From: Opitutales bacterium
Lineage (GTDB): Bacteria > Verrucomicrobiota > Verrucomicrobiia > Opitutales > UBA953
Assembly: GCA_017440935.1 (NCBI GenBank)
Contig: JAFSAO010000015.1
Span: forward strand, 1-35,138
Reading direction: 5' to 3'
Length of the DNA stretch: 35,138 nucleotides
Shown: positions 26,743 through 35,040 of the stretch, piece by piece
Position numbering within the stretch: the first letter of the stretch is position 1
Layout of the letters: every line of letters begins with the position of its first letter
Position numbers and translations under genes: made by a program
The notes under the pieces: model-generated
Database searches by the model: none
What the model saw: the letters and a program-made list of their open reading frames with translations, nothing else
Told to the model about the DNA's origin: nothing

Positions 26743-27546
26743 ATGATTTACGATCCCCGTCGCTTTTTACTGATTGCCGGTCCCTGTTCCCTCGAATGTG
26801 AGGAAGTCTGCCGCGAAGTTGCGGAAAAACTGGTCGAGTTGCGCTCGGCGTTCCCGCAGTTGAACATTATCTTCAAAGGCTCTTTTGATAAAGCGAATCG
26901 CACGTCGCTTTCCGGTGCACGCGGTCCCGGAATGGAAGCCGGGCTGGAGCTTCTCGCGATGGTAAAGCGCGAATACAATTTCCCCGTGCTGACGGATATT
27001 CACGAAGCGGCGCAGTGTGAGCGCGTTGCGCATGTTTGCGATGTTTTGCAGATTCCCGCGTTCCTGTGCCGCCAAACGGACTTGCTCGTCGCCGCCTCCA
27101 AAACCGGGCGTTGCGTGAACGTTAAAAAAGGTCAGTTCCTTTCCCCGCAGGAAATGCGCTACGTTTATGATAAACTCGCGCTTTCCGGCGCACGCGAAAT
27201 CTGGCTTACGGATCGCGGCACCGCGTTCGGCTACCAAAATCTCATCGTGGATATGCGCTCGTTTTCCATCATGGGGAAAACAGGCGCGCCGACCATTATG
27301 GATGCGACGCACAGTGTGCAGCTTCCCGGCGCGATGATGGGCGCTTCCGGCGGGCAGCGTGAATTCGTTCCCGCGCTTTCCCGCGCTGCAGTCGCTTCCG
27401 GCGCTTCCGGACTTTTCCTCGAAACGCACCCGGATCCGGCGAAAGCGATTTCCGATGCGGCAACGCAACTTCCGCTTTCGGAGCTCGGTTCACTGGTTTC
27501 CGACTGCCTCGAAATTTGGCAGATCGTTCAGAAACGAAGCGCGTAA
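26743..27546 (+). CDS. kdsA: 3-deoxy-8-phosphooctulonate synthase
   Basis: Condenses PEP with arabinose 5-phosphate to Kdo 8-phosphate, precursor of the sugar added by waaA. 267 residues of the DAHP/Kdo8P synthase TIM barrel. LIAGPCSLE gives C15 at the position that marks metal-dependent members (Asn in the metal-free type), so this should be the metal type. [39 protein letters not shown] and FLETHPDP follow. The 110-bp gap before it has T-rich runs but no clear stem. Confidence 0.96.
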   Translation: MIYDPRRFLLIAGPCSLECEEVCREVAEKLVELRSAFPQLNIIFKGSFDKANRTSLSGARGPGMEAGLELLAMVKREYNFPVLTDIHEAAQCERVAHVCDVLQIPAFLCRQTDLLVAASKTGRCVNVKKGQFLSPQEMRYVYDKLALSGAREIWLTDRGTAFGYQNLIVDMRSFSIMGKTGAPTIMDATHSVQLPGAMMGASGGQREFVPALSRAAVASGASGLFLETHPDPAKAISDAATQLPLSELGSLVSDCLEIWQIVQKRSA

Positions 27547-27579
27547 AATCCGCGTCAAGTTCCGAGTAGCAGTCAGCTA

Positions 27580-27625
27580 AAAATTGGGAATGAGAAAATA
27601 CAAATTTCTCATTCCTAATTTTTTT
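27580..27625. terminator. Bidirectional terminator between kdsA and comF
   Basis: An 18-bp stem (27580-27597 with 27605-27622, one G-T pair), a 7-nt loop, and A and T runs. It contains no genome word. Confidence 0.85.
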
Positions 27626-27671
27626 ACTTTTGACAGAACCCGAAGGATTTGGCGCTTGTCGCTTACAAAAT

Positions 27672-28430
27672 CTATCCATGCGCGAACGTCGCAGCATCTA
27701 CGATGCGCGCGCCGGCTTTTTTCAGGGCGCGGGCGCATTCGCTGAGCGTAGAGCCCGTCGTAAAAACGTCGTCTATGATAACGTAGCGCGCTTTCGGATC
27801 GACTCGTTCTTTAAATTTTTTCGGGACACAAAAAGCCTTGCGGACGTTGACTCTCCGCGATGCCGCACTAAGGTGCGTTTGCGTTCCGGTATCGCGCGTG
27901 CGCACGAGCAGATTTTCGACGCGGGAACGCGGAATGTATTTTGCGAGAGCTTCGGCAAAAATCCGGCTCTGATTGTAGCCGCGCTTGTTTTCGCGCATTG
28001 TGAAAAGCGGGACGGGAACGAGTATCGCTCCCGTTAAGTAGGCGGAAAAATGGTCGGATTCCGCCGCAATTTTTGCGAAATCGTCAGCGGCAGCGTGAGC
28101 AGCACGATATTTTACGGCATGCACTAAGCGCGATGCATAAACGTCAAAAACGACGAGACTGCGCGAACATCCGAAACGAAATTTTCTATCGCGGCAAAAC
28201 ACGCATTCGCCGTGCTCGGAAACGATTCCCGCGCGCGGAGCTCCGCAGGCGGGGCAACAATCATCTCCGATGAATTTGAGGGAGGCGCGCCCCTGTTTCG
28301 ATAAAAAACGGTAAGGCGTGTCGCCGAGTGCACCGCCGAAAATCAAACATTCCCGCGGAAAAATCAGGTCGAGCAGAGCATCGGAGACACGACGCGGGAA
28401 CGACCGAGAAGCAGACGTTTTTTCGTTCAT
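27672..28430 (-). CDS. comF: ComF family phosphoribosyltransferase-like protein
   Basis: 252 residues. ComF is needed for natural transformation in several bacteria, where it helps bring single-stranded DNA into the cytoplasm, but it is also kept in species not known to transform. A zinc-knuckle-like CPAC (C59, C62) ... CVFC (C76, C79) comes before a type I PRTase fold with PVPLFTMRENKRGYNQS and the PRPP loop VIIDDVFTTGSTL. The start at 28430 (MNEKTSAS) is favoured; a start at 28547 would overlap the divergent neighbour. Its presence is relevant to the uptake-like DNA word. Confidence 0.9.
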   Translation of the reverse strand: MNEKTSASRSFPRRVSDALLDLIFPRECLIFGGALGDTPYRFLSKQGRASLKFIGDDCCPACGAPRAGIVSEHGECVFCRDRKFRFGCSRSLVVFDVYASRLVHAVKYRAAHAAADDFAKIAAESDHFSAYLTGAILVPVPLFTMRENKRGYNQSRIFAEALAKYIPRSRVENLLVRTRDTGTQTHLSAASRRVNVRKAFCVPKKFKERVDPKARYVIIDDVFTTGSTLSECARALKKAGARIVDAATFAHG

Positions 28431-28529
28431 CACCCGAGAAAAAGTCAGAACGACCGACAAGTGTCCAGCGTTTTTGGAATCGCAATTTCTCCCGCAGATT
28501 TTTTTAATCGTAGGAAATTTCGAACTACA

Positions 28530-29474
28530 ATGCCTCCGCAAGAACAAGCTCCTTCAGGAAACGCTGATTTCCCTCCCATGCCGGACGTGCTTTCCGACGA
28601 AGAAATTCGTGCCCGAGCCGCCGCGTATGCTCAGCGTATTTACGAGCAACAACTCGAAGCCTACGAAGCACAGCGCGCACAAGCGATGGAAGTGCGCCGT
28701 TTGCAGGAGGAATATGCGCGCCGACAGGCGGCGTACGAGGAAGCCTGCCGTGCATACTACGCACAACAGCAAGTTCAGCCCGCTGTGAGAATCGACGCGG
28801 AAACAGGAGAAGAAATTTACGCGTATCAGCAAGTCGGATACGATGCGGCACAACCGGAGAGCCCGGTAGTCGAGGAAACTCAAGAGGTTTACGAAGAACC
28901 GGAAGTCACCGTTCCCGTAGAGGATTTTTCGGACGAAGTTTCTCCTGATGAAGCCGAATCCGGAAAATATGAAGAAGACGCCGTTCCCGTGGCGGAGGAA
29001 AATGAATTTGCCGAAGATATTGTCCCGGAATCTGCGCCTGGGGGAGAATCGACTTCCGCCGCTTCGTCGGAGCCGCAAAAAACGGTGGTGGTCGCCGTCG
29101 CTCCGCGGTTCCCGCTGATTTCGGTGATGCTGATCGTGCTCTGCGTCGCCGCGCTTTCCGCTGAGGGCTACATCCTGTTTTCGGACGATCCGCGTTTTGA
29201 GCGGCAACGCAACAATTTCTTCTCGGCTATCGGTTGGGACAACGCAGTCAATACTTCCGAAAACGCGGAAAAATCCGCACCGAAAAAAGTCGAACTTCCC
29301 GAGCTTCGCCGAAAGGTCGAATCGCCCAAGCCCGCCGTAGCGCCGGAACAGTCGACGGCAACGTCTGCCCCCGAAGACGATTTTGCCGAAACAGAACCCG
29401 ACGAAGGCGAGGATGCGTTTTCGGATGAACCCGAGGAAGACGCAGACGATTTCTTCTTGGACGACGAATCCTGA
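28530..29474 (+). CDS. Acidic coiled-coil single-pass membrane protein, unknown
   Basis: I recognise no family. 314 residues: a helix-rich, Gln/Glu/Ala/Tyr-rich segment (about 24-80) with coiled-coil character, a long acidic linker (110-175), one transmembrane helix (about 194-217, PLISVMLIVLCVAALSAEGY), and a second acidic tail ending in EEDADDFFLDDES. With no signal peptide, the N-terminal part is probably cytoplasmic. TAGGAAA 12 bp before ATG 28530 may be a weak ribosome-binding site. Two bases separate it from tatD, so they are almost surely co-transcribed. Confidence 0.8.
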   Translation: MPPQEQAPSGNADFPPMPDVLSDEEIRARAAAYAQRIYEQQLEAYEAQRAQAMEVRRLQEEYARRQAAYEEACRAYYAQQQVQPAVRIDAETGEEIYAYQQVGYDAAQPESPVVEETQEVYEEPEVTVPVEDFSDEVSPDEAESGKYEEDAVPVAEENEFAEDIVPESAPGGESTSAASSEPQKTVVVAVAPRFPLISVMLIVLCVAALSAEGYILFSDDPRFERQRNNFFSAIGWDNAVNTSENAEKSAPKKVELPELRRKVESPKPAVAPEQSTATSAPEDDFAETEPDEGEDAFSDEPEEDADDFFLDDES

Positions 29475-29476
29475 AA

Positions 29477-30265
29477 ATGATTGATTGTCATTGTCATTTG
29501 GATACATTCGTCCGAAGCGGCGAAATCGAAGAAATCATTGCTCGAGCCGAAAGCTCCGGCGTAAACGCGCTGGTTGTCGCGGGAACGAACAGTAGCGATT
29601 GGAAAGTTTACCGTCAGCTTGCCGAAGCGTTCCCGCAAAAGGTTTTTTACACGGCGGGACTTCACCCGACGGAAGTCGGCGACGATTTTGAAGTGCAACT
29701 CGCCGAGCTCGAATCGTTTTTTGAAAAATCTCCGCGCGCTGTCGCCGTCGGAGAAATCGGATTGGACGGGCATTGGCTTCCGAAAGACCCGGAGGATGCC
29801 AAACGCGTTTTTGCGCGTCAGCGCGAGGCTTTTTCCCGGCAACTTGCCTTGGCAAAACAACTTGAATTACCGGTTGTCGTTCATGCACGCGACGCTTTCC
29901 GCGAAACGGTTGAAATGATTGACGCTTCGGGTGTCGATTGGCGTCGCGTGGATTTTCACTGCTTCGCGGAAGATGCCGCGCAAATTTCGGAAATCAACGC
30001 TCGCGGCGGTCGCGCTTCTTTCACGGGAACGCTAACCTACAAAAGCGCGGAAAATGTGCGCCGTGCCGCGCTTGCGCAGGGGCTCGACCGGTTGATGCTC
30101 GAAACGGATTGCCCCTATCTTGCACCTCTGAAATTGCGCGGAAAGCGCAATGAACCTGCGTTTATGCGGCATACGGCGGAATTTGCGGCAGAGCTTTTCG
30201 GCGTTCCCGCGGAAGTTCTTTTCCGTAAAACGGAAGAAAATACGCGCGAATTTTTCGGAATTTAG
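29477..30265 (+). CDS. tatD: TatD family metal-dependent DNase
   Basis: 262-residue TIM-barrel hydrolase; members are 3'-5' exonucleases or deoxyribonucleases in DNA repair and quality control. The metal ligands are all visible: H5 and H7 in IDCHCHLD, E93 in VGEIGLD, H136 in VVVHARDA, H161 in DFHCF, and D211 in LETDCPYLAP. Length is normal. It starts 2 bp after the coiled-coil membrane protein, and its stop codon overlaps that of the convergent metal ATPase by two bases. Confidence 0.95.
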   Translation: MIDCHCHLDTFVRSGEIEEIIARAESSGVNALVVAGTNSSDWKVYRQLAEAFPQKVFYTAGLHPTEVGDDFEVQLAELESFFEKSPRAVAVGEIGLDGHWLPKDPEDAKRVFARQREAFSRQLALAKQLELPVVVHARDAFRETVEMIDASGVDWRRVDFHCFAEDAAQISEINARGGRASFTGTLTYKSAENVRRAALAQGLDRLMLETDCPYLAPLKLRGKRNEPAFMRHTAEFAAELFGVPAEVLFRKTEENTREFFGI

Positions 30266-32274
30266 TCTGAAAAATCTTTTTTGCGGAACATCAGTAGGGC
30301 AGAGTGCGAAACGACAAGCACCGACGAGGCGTTGTGGACGATTGCGCCCGTTACGGGATCGAGCACTCCCGACGCGCTCAGAATCACGGAAGAAAAATTG
30401 ATGACGAGCGAAATGGCAAAATTGATATGAATCGTTTTCAGAACGGATTTTGAAAAATTCAGAAGCCCCGGAATCGTTTCAAGTTTGTCGTTCAAGATCG
30501 CGATTTCCGCCGTGTCGATTGCAATTTCCGAACCGAGAGCGCCCATGGCGACGGAGCAGTTCGCGGAAGCGAGTGCGGGCGCGTCGTTTACTCCGTCTCC
30601 GACCATGAGAACGTTTTTCCCGTTCCCGCGCAGAGTGTTGATCTTTTCGGCTTTGCGCTCCGGAAGAAGTTCGGCGAAAACTTCGTTCACACCGGAAAGT
30701 TTTCCGAAATTTTGAGCCGCTGCCGCGTTATCTCCGGTCAGCATCAGAGTGGAAAATCCGCGTTTTTTTAGCGTCGCGACGGTTTCTGCGGCGCGTTCCC
30801 GCAAGGTGTCGGACAAAGCAAAAATGCCTTCGAGCACGCCGTCAGACACGAGGCAAACGAGCGTTTCTCCGAGGCTTCTTCGGCTTTCAGCAAAATTTTT
30901 CGCCGCCTCTGAAACCGTGATTTTTTCTTTTTCGAGGGAGGCAAACGAACACACGAAAATTTCCTCTTCGTCAATGTCGCAACGGATTCCGATTCCGTTT
31001 TTCGCGGAAATATTGCGTGCCGTAGGCAGGGAAATTCCGTTTGCGGCGGCAACAATCGAGCGGGCGATCGGATGTTGCGAACGCAGTTCCGCTGCGGCGC
31101 AAAACGCGAGTAGCTCTTTTTCGGAAAGACGTCCGGAGGAAAACGTCGCTTCGATTTTCAGTTCGGCGCGGGTGAGTGTTCCCGTTTTATCAAAAACAAC
31201 GGTGTCGATACGCGTGAGTTTTTCCAGAGCTTCGCCGCTTTTAACGAGAATTCCGCGTCGGGCGGCGTTCCCGATTCCGGCAGCGACGGCGGTTGGCGTC
31301 GCCAGCGCGAACGCGCACGGGCAAAATACGACAAGCACTGTCACGCCGCGTATCAGCGCCGTGAGAAAATTCGTATCCAAAACAAAATACGCAAAAAGAG
31401 AAACGAGCACGGCACAGAGAACCGCGGCGGGAACGATGCACGATGCCCAGCGATCCGCAACGTGCTGAATCGGCGCTTTTTTCGCTTCCGCTTCGCGAAC
31501 GAGGCGAATGAGTCGGGAAATCGTATTGTCCTCATTTCGCTTGGTGACGCGGACCGTGAGCGCTCCCGAGCGGTTGCGCGTTCCCGCGAGCACGGCATCG
31601 CCCGGCATTTTGTCGACGGGAATGCTTTCTCCGGTGAGACTCGCCTGATTGACGGAGCTTTCGCCTTCGAGAATGATTCCGTCGGCAGGGATCATATCGT
31701 CGGGGCGCACAAAGATTACGTCGCCTTTCCGGAGTTCTTCCACGGGAACGGTTTCCGAATCGCTGCTTGCCGTTTTTCGGCTGGCAAGTTTCGGCGCAAG
31801 GTTCATCAGCGCCTCAATGCCTTTTCGGGATTTTTTGACGGTCCACATTTCGATTGCTTCTCCGAGCGCCATGAGGAATGCAATTTCTCCGGCGGCGAAA
31901 ATGTAGCTGTCGTGCGCGTGCGAATTGTCGGCATTCCCGCCGAACAGGACGAAGAATTGAAGAGCGATTGCCGCGAGAATCGCGATGCTGACGAGAAGGG
32001 CAGACGTGATTTTTTTATCGCGGGAAAGCGCTTTCCACGCCGCTTTGAAAATCGGAAAGCCGCACAGAGCGACAGCAATCCACGACGGATCCGTGAGCGG
32101 AAATCCGGGAACGTGAAGTTCGCTTTGTGCAATTGCAAATCCGGCGACGAGGCTCGCGAGGGAAATCAGCAGGAGGAAGATTTCCCGGTTCCGGGCTTTT
32201 TTTTGCTCGGCGGCGCAGCAGGTGTTCCCGCGCGCGGCAGCGGCTTTAATTTTTTCGCAATTCGGGCAAGACAT
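30262..32274 (-). CDS. P1B-type heavy-metal translocating ATPase without an HMA domain
   Basis: This 670-residue inner-membrane pump moves a soft or transition metal out of the cytoplasm. TGES (214-217), the intramembrane CPC (318-320, CPCAFALATPTAV), the phosphorylated D362 in DKTGT, the H400-P401 pair of P1B ATPases, and GDGVNDAP are present. There is no N-terminal HMA domain, only a 30-residue Cys-containing start (C3, C6, C19, C20), and a His-rich loop SHAHD near 119-122. The CPCAFALATPTA form is nearer to copper pumps than to ZntA, but the metal is uncertain. A palindrome at 32296-32318 may control it. Confidence 0.92.
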   Translation of the reverse strand: MSCPNCEKIKAAAARGNTCCAAEQKKARNREIFLLLISLASLVAGFAIAQSELHVPGFPLTDPSWIAVALCGFPIFKAAWKALSRDKKITSALLVSIAILAAIALQFFVLFGGNADNSHAHDSYIFAAGEIAFLMALGEAIEMWTVKKSRKGIEALMNLAPKLASRKTASSDSETVPVEELRKGDVIFVRPDDMIPADGIILEGESSVNQASLTGESIPVDKMPGDAVLAGTRNRSGALTVRVTKRNEDNTISRLIRLVREAEAKKAPIQHVADRWASCIVPAAVLCAVLVSLFAYFVLDTNFLTALIRGVTVLVVFCPCAFALATPTAVAAGIGNAARRGILVKSGEALEKLTRIDTVVFDKTGTLTRAELKIEATFSSGRLSEKELLAFCAAAELRSQHPIARSIVAAANGISLPTARNISAKNGIGIRCDIDEEEIFVCSFASLEKEKITVSEAAKNFAESRRSLGETLVCLVSDGVLEGIFALSDTLRERAAETVATLKKRGFSTLMLTGDNAAAAQNFGKLSGVNEVFAELLPERKAEKINTLRGNGKNVLMVGDGVNDAPALASANCSVAMGALGSEIAIDTAEIAILNDKLETIPGLLNFSKSVLKTIHINFAISLVINFSSVILSASGVLDPVTGAIVHNASSVLVVSHSALLMFRKKDFSD

Positions 32275-32295
32275 ATTGAGGTTTCGGAATTATGG

Positions 32296-32318
32296 AATAT
32301 AGGGGTATACCCTATATT
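32296..32318 (-). promoter_or_regulatory. Candidate metalloregulator operator upstream of the metal ATPase
   Basis: A perfect dyad AATATAGGG-GTATA-CCCTATATT centred on 32307, 22 bp upstream of the ATPase start. The half-site TAGGGGTAT resembles the G/C-tract half-sites of CsoR-type copper sensors, though in the opposite arrangement. Its place in the leader fits a repressor site. No regulator gene is in the window. Confidence 0.55.
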
Positions 32319-32405
32319 TTATTTTTGCAAGGCGTTTTTTTTTTGAGTGAAAAGTCCATTTTATCAGGTTGAACGGCGGGAATGAATTTCGTTAAATTTC
32401 CCACT

Positions 32406-33134
32406 ATGATTATTTATCCGGCAATTGATATTCAGGGCGGGAATTGTGTCCGCCTGCGCCAAGGCATCGCTGAAGATGCGACGAAATATTTTGAAGATCC
32501 AGCCGAGCCAGCAAAAGCGTTTGCGCGTGACGGAAGCGCGTGGATTCACGTTGTCGACCTCGATGGTGCGTTCGGAGGGGAGCCGCGCAATATCGAAGCG
32601 CTCAAACGTATTGCGGCAACGGGCTTGAAAATTCAGTTCGGCGGCGGTTTGCGCACGATTGAAAACGTGCGCGCCGTGCTCGACGCGGGAGCGACGCGCG
32701 CGATCGTCGGAACCAAGGCTGCAAACGACGATACGTTTGTCGCCGAACTCGTCAAAACGTTCGGCGGTGAAAAAATTGCCGTCGGAATTGACGCGAAAGA
32801 CGGATTCGTTGCCGTAAAAGGTTGGGTGGATGTGACTACGCGCCGCGCGACCGAGCTTGCGGGAACGGCGGCGACGCTCGGAGTGAAAACGATTATTTAC
32901 ACGGATATCGCGACCGACGGAATGTTGAAGGGACCGAATTTCCCTGCGCTTGAAGAAATGTTGCGCAGCACGAAAGCCGATATTATTGCTTCGGGCGGCG
33001 TCTCGCGCCGGGAAGACATTTTGCGCCTGCGCGAACTTGCGGGAACGTATGCGAATCTGAACGGAGCCATTGTCGGCAAGGCACTTTACGAAAAGCGTGT
33101 CGAGCTTCCCGATCTTCTTTCGATTGCTCGCTAA
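32406..33134 (+). CDS. hisA: Phosphoribosylformimino-5-aminoimidazole carboxamide ribotide isomerase
   Basis: Fourth step of histidine synthesis, an Amadori rearrangement on ProFAR. 242 residues of TIM barrel with the two catalytic aspartates D8 (YPAIDIQGG) and D129 (VGIDAKDG), and phosphate-binding loops FGGGLRT and ASGGVS. ATG 32406 gives the family start MIIYPAID; an ATG at 32382 would add eight residues. No other his genes are adjacent. The strong hairpin at 33157-33205 ends it. Confidence 0.96.
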   Translation: MIIYPAIDIQGGNCVRLRQGIAEDATKYFEDPAEPAKAFARDGSAWIHVVDLDGAFGGEPRNIEALKRIAATGLKIQFGGGLRTIENVRAVLDAGATRAIVGTKAANDDTFVAELVKTFGGEKIAVGIDAKDGFVAVKGWVDVTTRRATELAGTAATLGVKTIIYTDIATDGMLKGPNFPALEEMLRSTKADIIASGGVSRREDILRLRELAGTYANLNGAIVGKALYEKRVELPDLLSIAR

Positions 33135-33156
33135 AGAGCCTGTCCGAAGCTGAAAA

Positions 33157-33210
33157 AAAAGTTGGAGAGCAAATGCCGCTTAAGGCATTACGCTCTCCAA
33201 CTTTTCTTTT
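33157..33210. terminator. Two-tier bidirectional terminator after hisA
   Basis: Outer 14-bp stem AAAAGTTGGAGAGC (33157-33170) with 33192-33205, an inner 6-bp stem AATGCC/GGCATT, then a T-rich run. It serves both hisA (+) and the convergent unknown gene (-). It lacks the genome word. Confidence 0.85.
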
Positions 33211-33221
33211 TCAAGGCTCAA

Positions 33222-34889
33222 TTATTCCGTAACTGCAGGCGTGTCGGGCATTTCCGGCGCGGGAGGAATTTCCGCTGCGATGTCGTCCGGTTTTTCCTCG
33301 ACGGGAACGGCGTCCGATTTGGCTTCGGTTTCTTCTTCCTTTGCGGCAGCTTTTGCCTGTGCGACCGTCATTTTCGGGTAAGTGAAAAGGGCACCGTCGG
33401 AAAGTTCGGAAACGTAGCCTTCGAGGACAAGCCAGCGGACGTTCACGAGCAATTCGGAAAGTTGCGCTTCCGTGTCGGACGGCGTTCCCGCAGGTGTCGC
33501 CGGCGCGGTCGGTTCGGTTTCCGGCGCGGTTGCGGCAGGTTCCTCGGCGGGAGCGGAGTCTGCGGGAATTGCGGTGTCTTCGCCGAGCCCGAGCATCAGT
33601 TTCGGCAAATCCTGAACTTTGGTGTTCGGGTGCTTTTCGAGGAAATCGAAAATACGCTGAATCGTATCGGAGAAAACAGAGTCCGGCGTGCGGAATTTGC
33701 GGCGGATAGCGCAAACGAGCGTGATGCCTTTCGCTCCGCGTTTGAACAGGGAGAATCCGGCTCGGCGCAGACGTCCGCGAAGGAAATTTGCGGTGTTCAG
33801 CGGAAATTTACGTTGAAATTCGAGTTCGTGCTCGATGCCGGCTTTCATCAAGCCCATCGGCATTTGTTCGAGCATTTTTCCGGGAATGCGAGCTGTGCCG
33901 ACTGTGCGGACAACTTTGTTTCTCCGGTTAGAAAGCAAAAATGCTTTCGCCGCTCCTGCTCCGTCGAGTGCTTCCGGTTCGCCTTCCTTGCGGTCTTTGA
34001 CGGTGTAGCGCTCAACCGTTTTCATTTTGGCAATCCACGCGTCAACGGATTCCTGGTCCTTGACGGTTTCGAGGCGCGACATGAATTTTTCAAACGGCAT
34101 TTTCGGGAAGTTTGCCGCATGGTGGTCGCGCAGAATCTGCTGGTATGCGTGATAGTTCGGCGGTGCGAGCAGTTCTCCCGTGAACCCGCACTTGGCAACC
34201 ATCGTAAAGTTGCCTTTCGGCGCGTCCGTTTCCACCGTTTCCTTCGTGAAAAATTTGTCGATGTGTTGTGCAAAAACATACGCGAAAGCGTCCGCCTCGT
34301 TCAGGAAGGGCATTCCGTCGGGGACGCTGACAAAAAGCGTCGGAGCCGTTTCTTTTGTCGCTTCTGCGGGTGCGTCCGTCTTTTTCGCCGGATTCGTTTT
34401 GCGGGCGAGCGGTTTGACGACGATTGTGAAGCGTTCCGGTTTTTCCAAAATCAGATTCGCGATTTCAAAAAGTGCGTATGTGCGGGCAGAGTTTTTAACT
34501 GCTTTCGCGAGAACGGTGAACGGCTTGTCTTCCGGAAAAAATGCGACTTCAACCACGCGCGGCGCGGGAACGCGATCCGGGCGTTTGCCGCTTCGGCGGT
34601 CGTCGCGGCGAGGCTTGCTCGGGCGCTCTCTGCGGGGCGGACGTTCTTCCGAACGCGGAGCGGAATCAGCATTCGCGTCGCGGTTGCGCGGCGGGCGGCG
34701 ATCGCGGATGCCGGAGCCGACGGGACGTTCCCGTCTCCGAGGAGCGTTTCCGCGACGGTCGTCGCGGGAGATTCGACCGACAGAGATTTTGTCTGTCTTG
34801 TCTCCGGAAGCCCAAGAGGGCTCAAGGCTAAGCGATGAAAGCGAGCTCAAATCAAGTTCGCCGGAAAGGGATTCGTTGTTGCCGTCCAT
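33222..34889 (-). CDS. Large protein of unknown function with Arg-rich N-terminus
   Basis: 555 residues; I do not recognise the family. Residues about 38-107 are a low-complexity Arg/Asp/Pro stretch (RRRERP, RRDDRR) like disordered RNA-binding tails. A conserved-looking globular core (about 108-430) includes VEVAFFPEDKPFTVLAKAVK, CGFTGELLAPPNYHAYQ, LRDHHAANFPKMPFEKFM and a basic LRRAGFSLFKRGAKG. Pro/Ala/Glu linkers flank a short helical segment (SELLVNVRWLVLEGYV), perhaps winged-helix-like. No signal or membrane segment is seen, so it should be cytoplasmic. An RNA or ribosome link is only a guess. Confidence 0.85.
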   Translation of the reverse strand: MDGNNESLSGELDLSSLSSLSLEPSWASGDKTDKISVGRISRDDRRGNAPRRRERPVGSGIRDRRPPRNRDANADSAPRSEERPPRRERPSKPRRDDRRSGKRPDRVPAPRVVEVAFFPEDKPFTVLAKAVKNSARTYALFEIANLILEKPERFTIVVKPLARKTNPAKKTDAPAEATKETAPTLFVSVPDGMPFLNEADAFAYVFAQHIDKFFTKETVETDAPKGNFTMVAKCGFTGELLAPPNYHAYQQILRDHHAANFPKMPFEKFMSRLETVKDQESVDAWIAKMKTVERYTVKDRKEGEPEALDGAGAAKAFLLSNRRNKVVRTVGTARIPGKMLEQMPMGLMKAGIEHELEFQRKFPLNTANFLRGRLRRAGFSLFKRGAKGITLVCAIRRKFRTPDSVFSDTIQRIFDFLEKHPNTKVQDLPKLMLGLGEDTAIPADSAPAEEPAATAPETEPTAPATPAGTPSDTEAQLSELLVNVRWLVLEGYVSELSDGALFTYPKMTVAQAKAAAKEEETEAKSDAVPVEEKPDDIAAEIPPAPEMPDTPAVTE

Positions 34890-34936
34890 AACGTGTTAAA
34901 GTGTTAGAGGATATTAAATGTGTTCCCGTCTCGCTT

Positions 34937-35020
34937 CGCAAATTGAAATTTAGCGAAGCGTTGGCTTCGCTAAATTTCAATCAATTGCGAATCTCGAATT
35001 GCGAATCCCGAATGATTACC
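34937..35020. repeat. AAATTGAAATTT hairpin and ATTGCGAAT repeats
   Basis: A perfect inverted repeat with 17-bp arms (34942-34958 and 34965-34981, loop CGTTGG), preceded by GTTCCCG (34922) and followed by imperfect AATTGCGAATCTCG/AATTGCGAATCCCG units. It matches in kind the repeats at 84-145. Confidence 0.75.
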
Positions 35021-35040
35021 AAGGATGGAAAAAGGAATGT

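Noticed and set aside
27672..28430. comF taken as proof of natural competence
   Set aside because: ComF homologues are kept in many bacteria not known to transform; it is supportive context only.
33162..34838. A 558-codon open frame antisense to the large unknown gene
   Set aside because: It would start inside a terminator, has Cys/Phe/Arg-rich filler composition, and overlaps the better-composed minus-strand frame whose start and stop fit the terminator layout.
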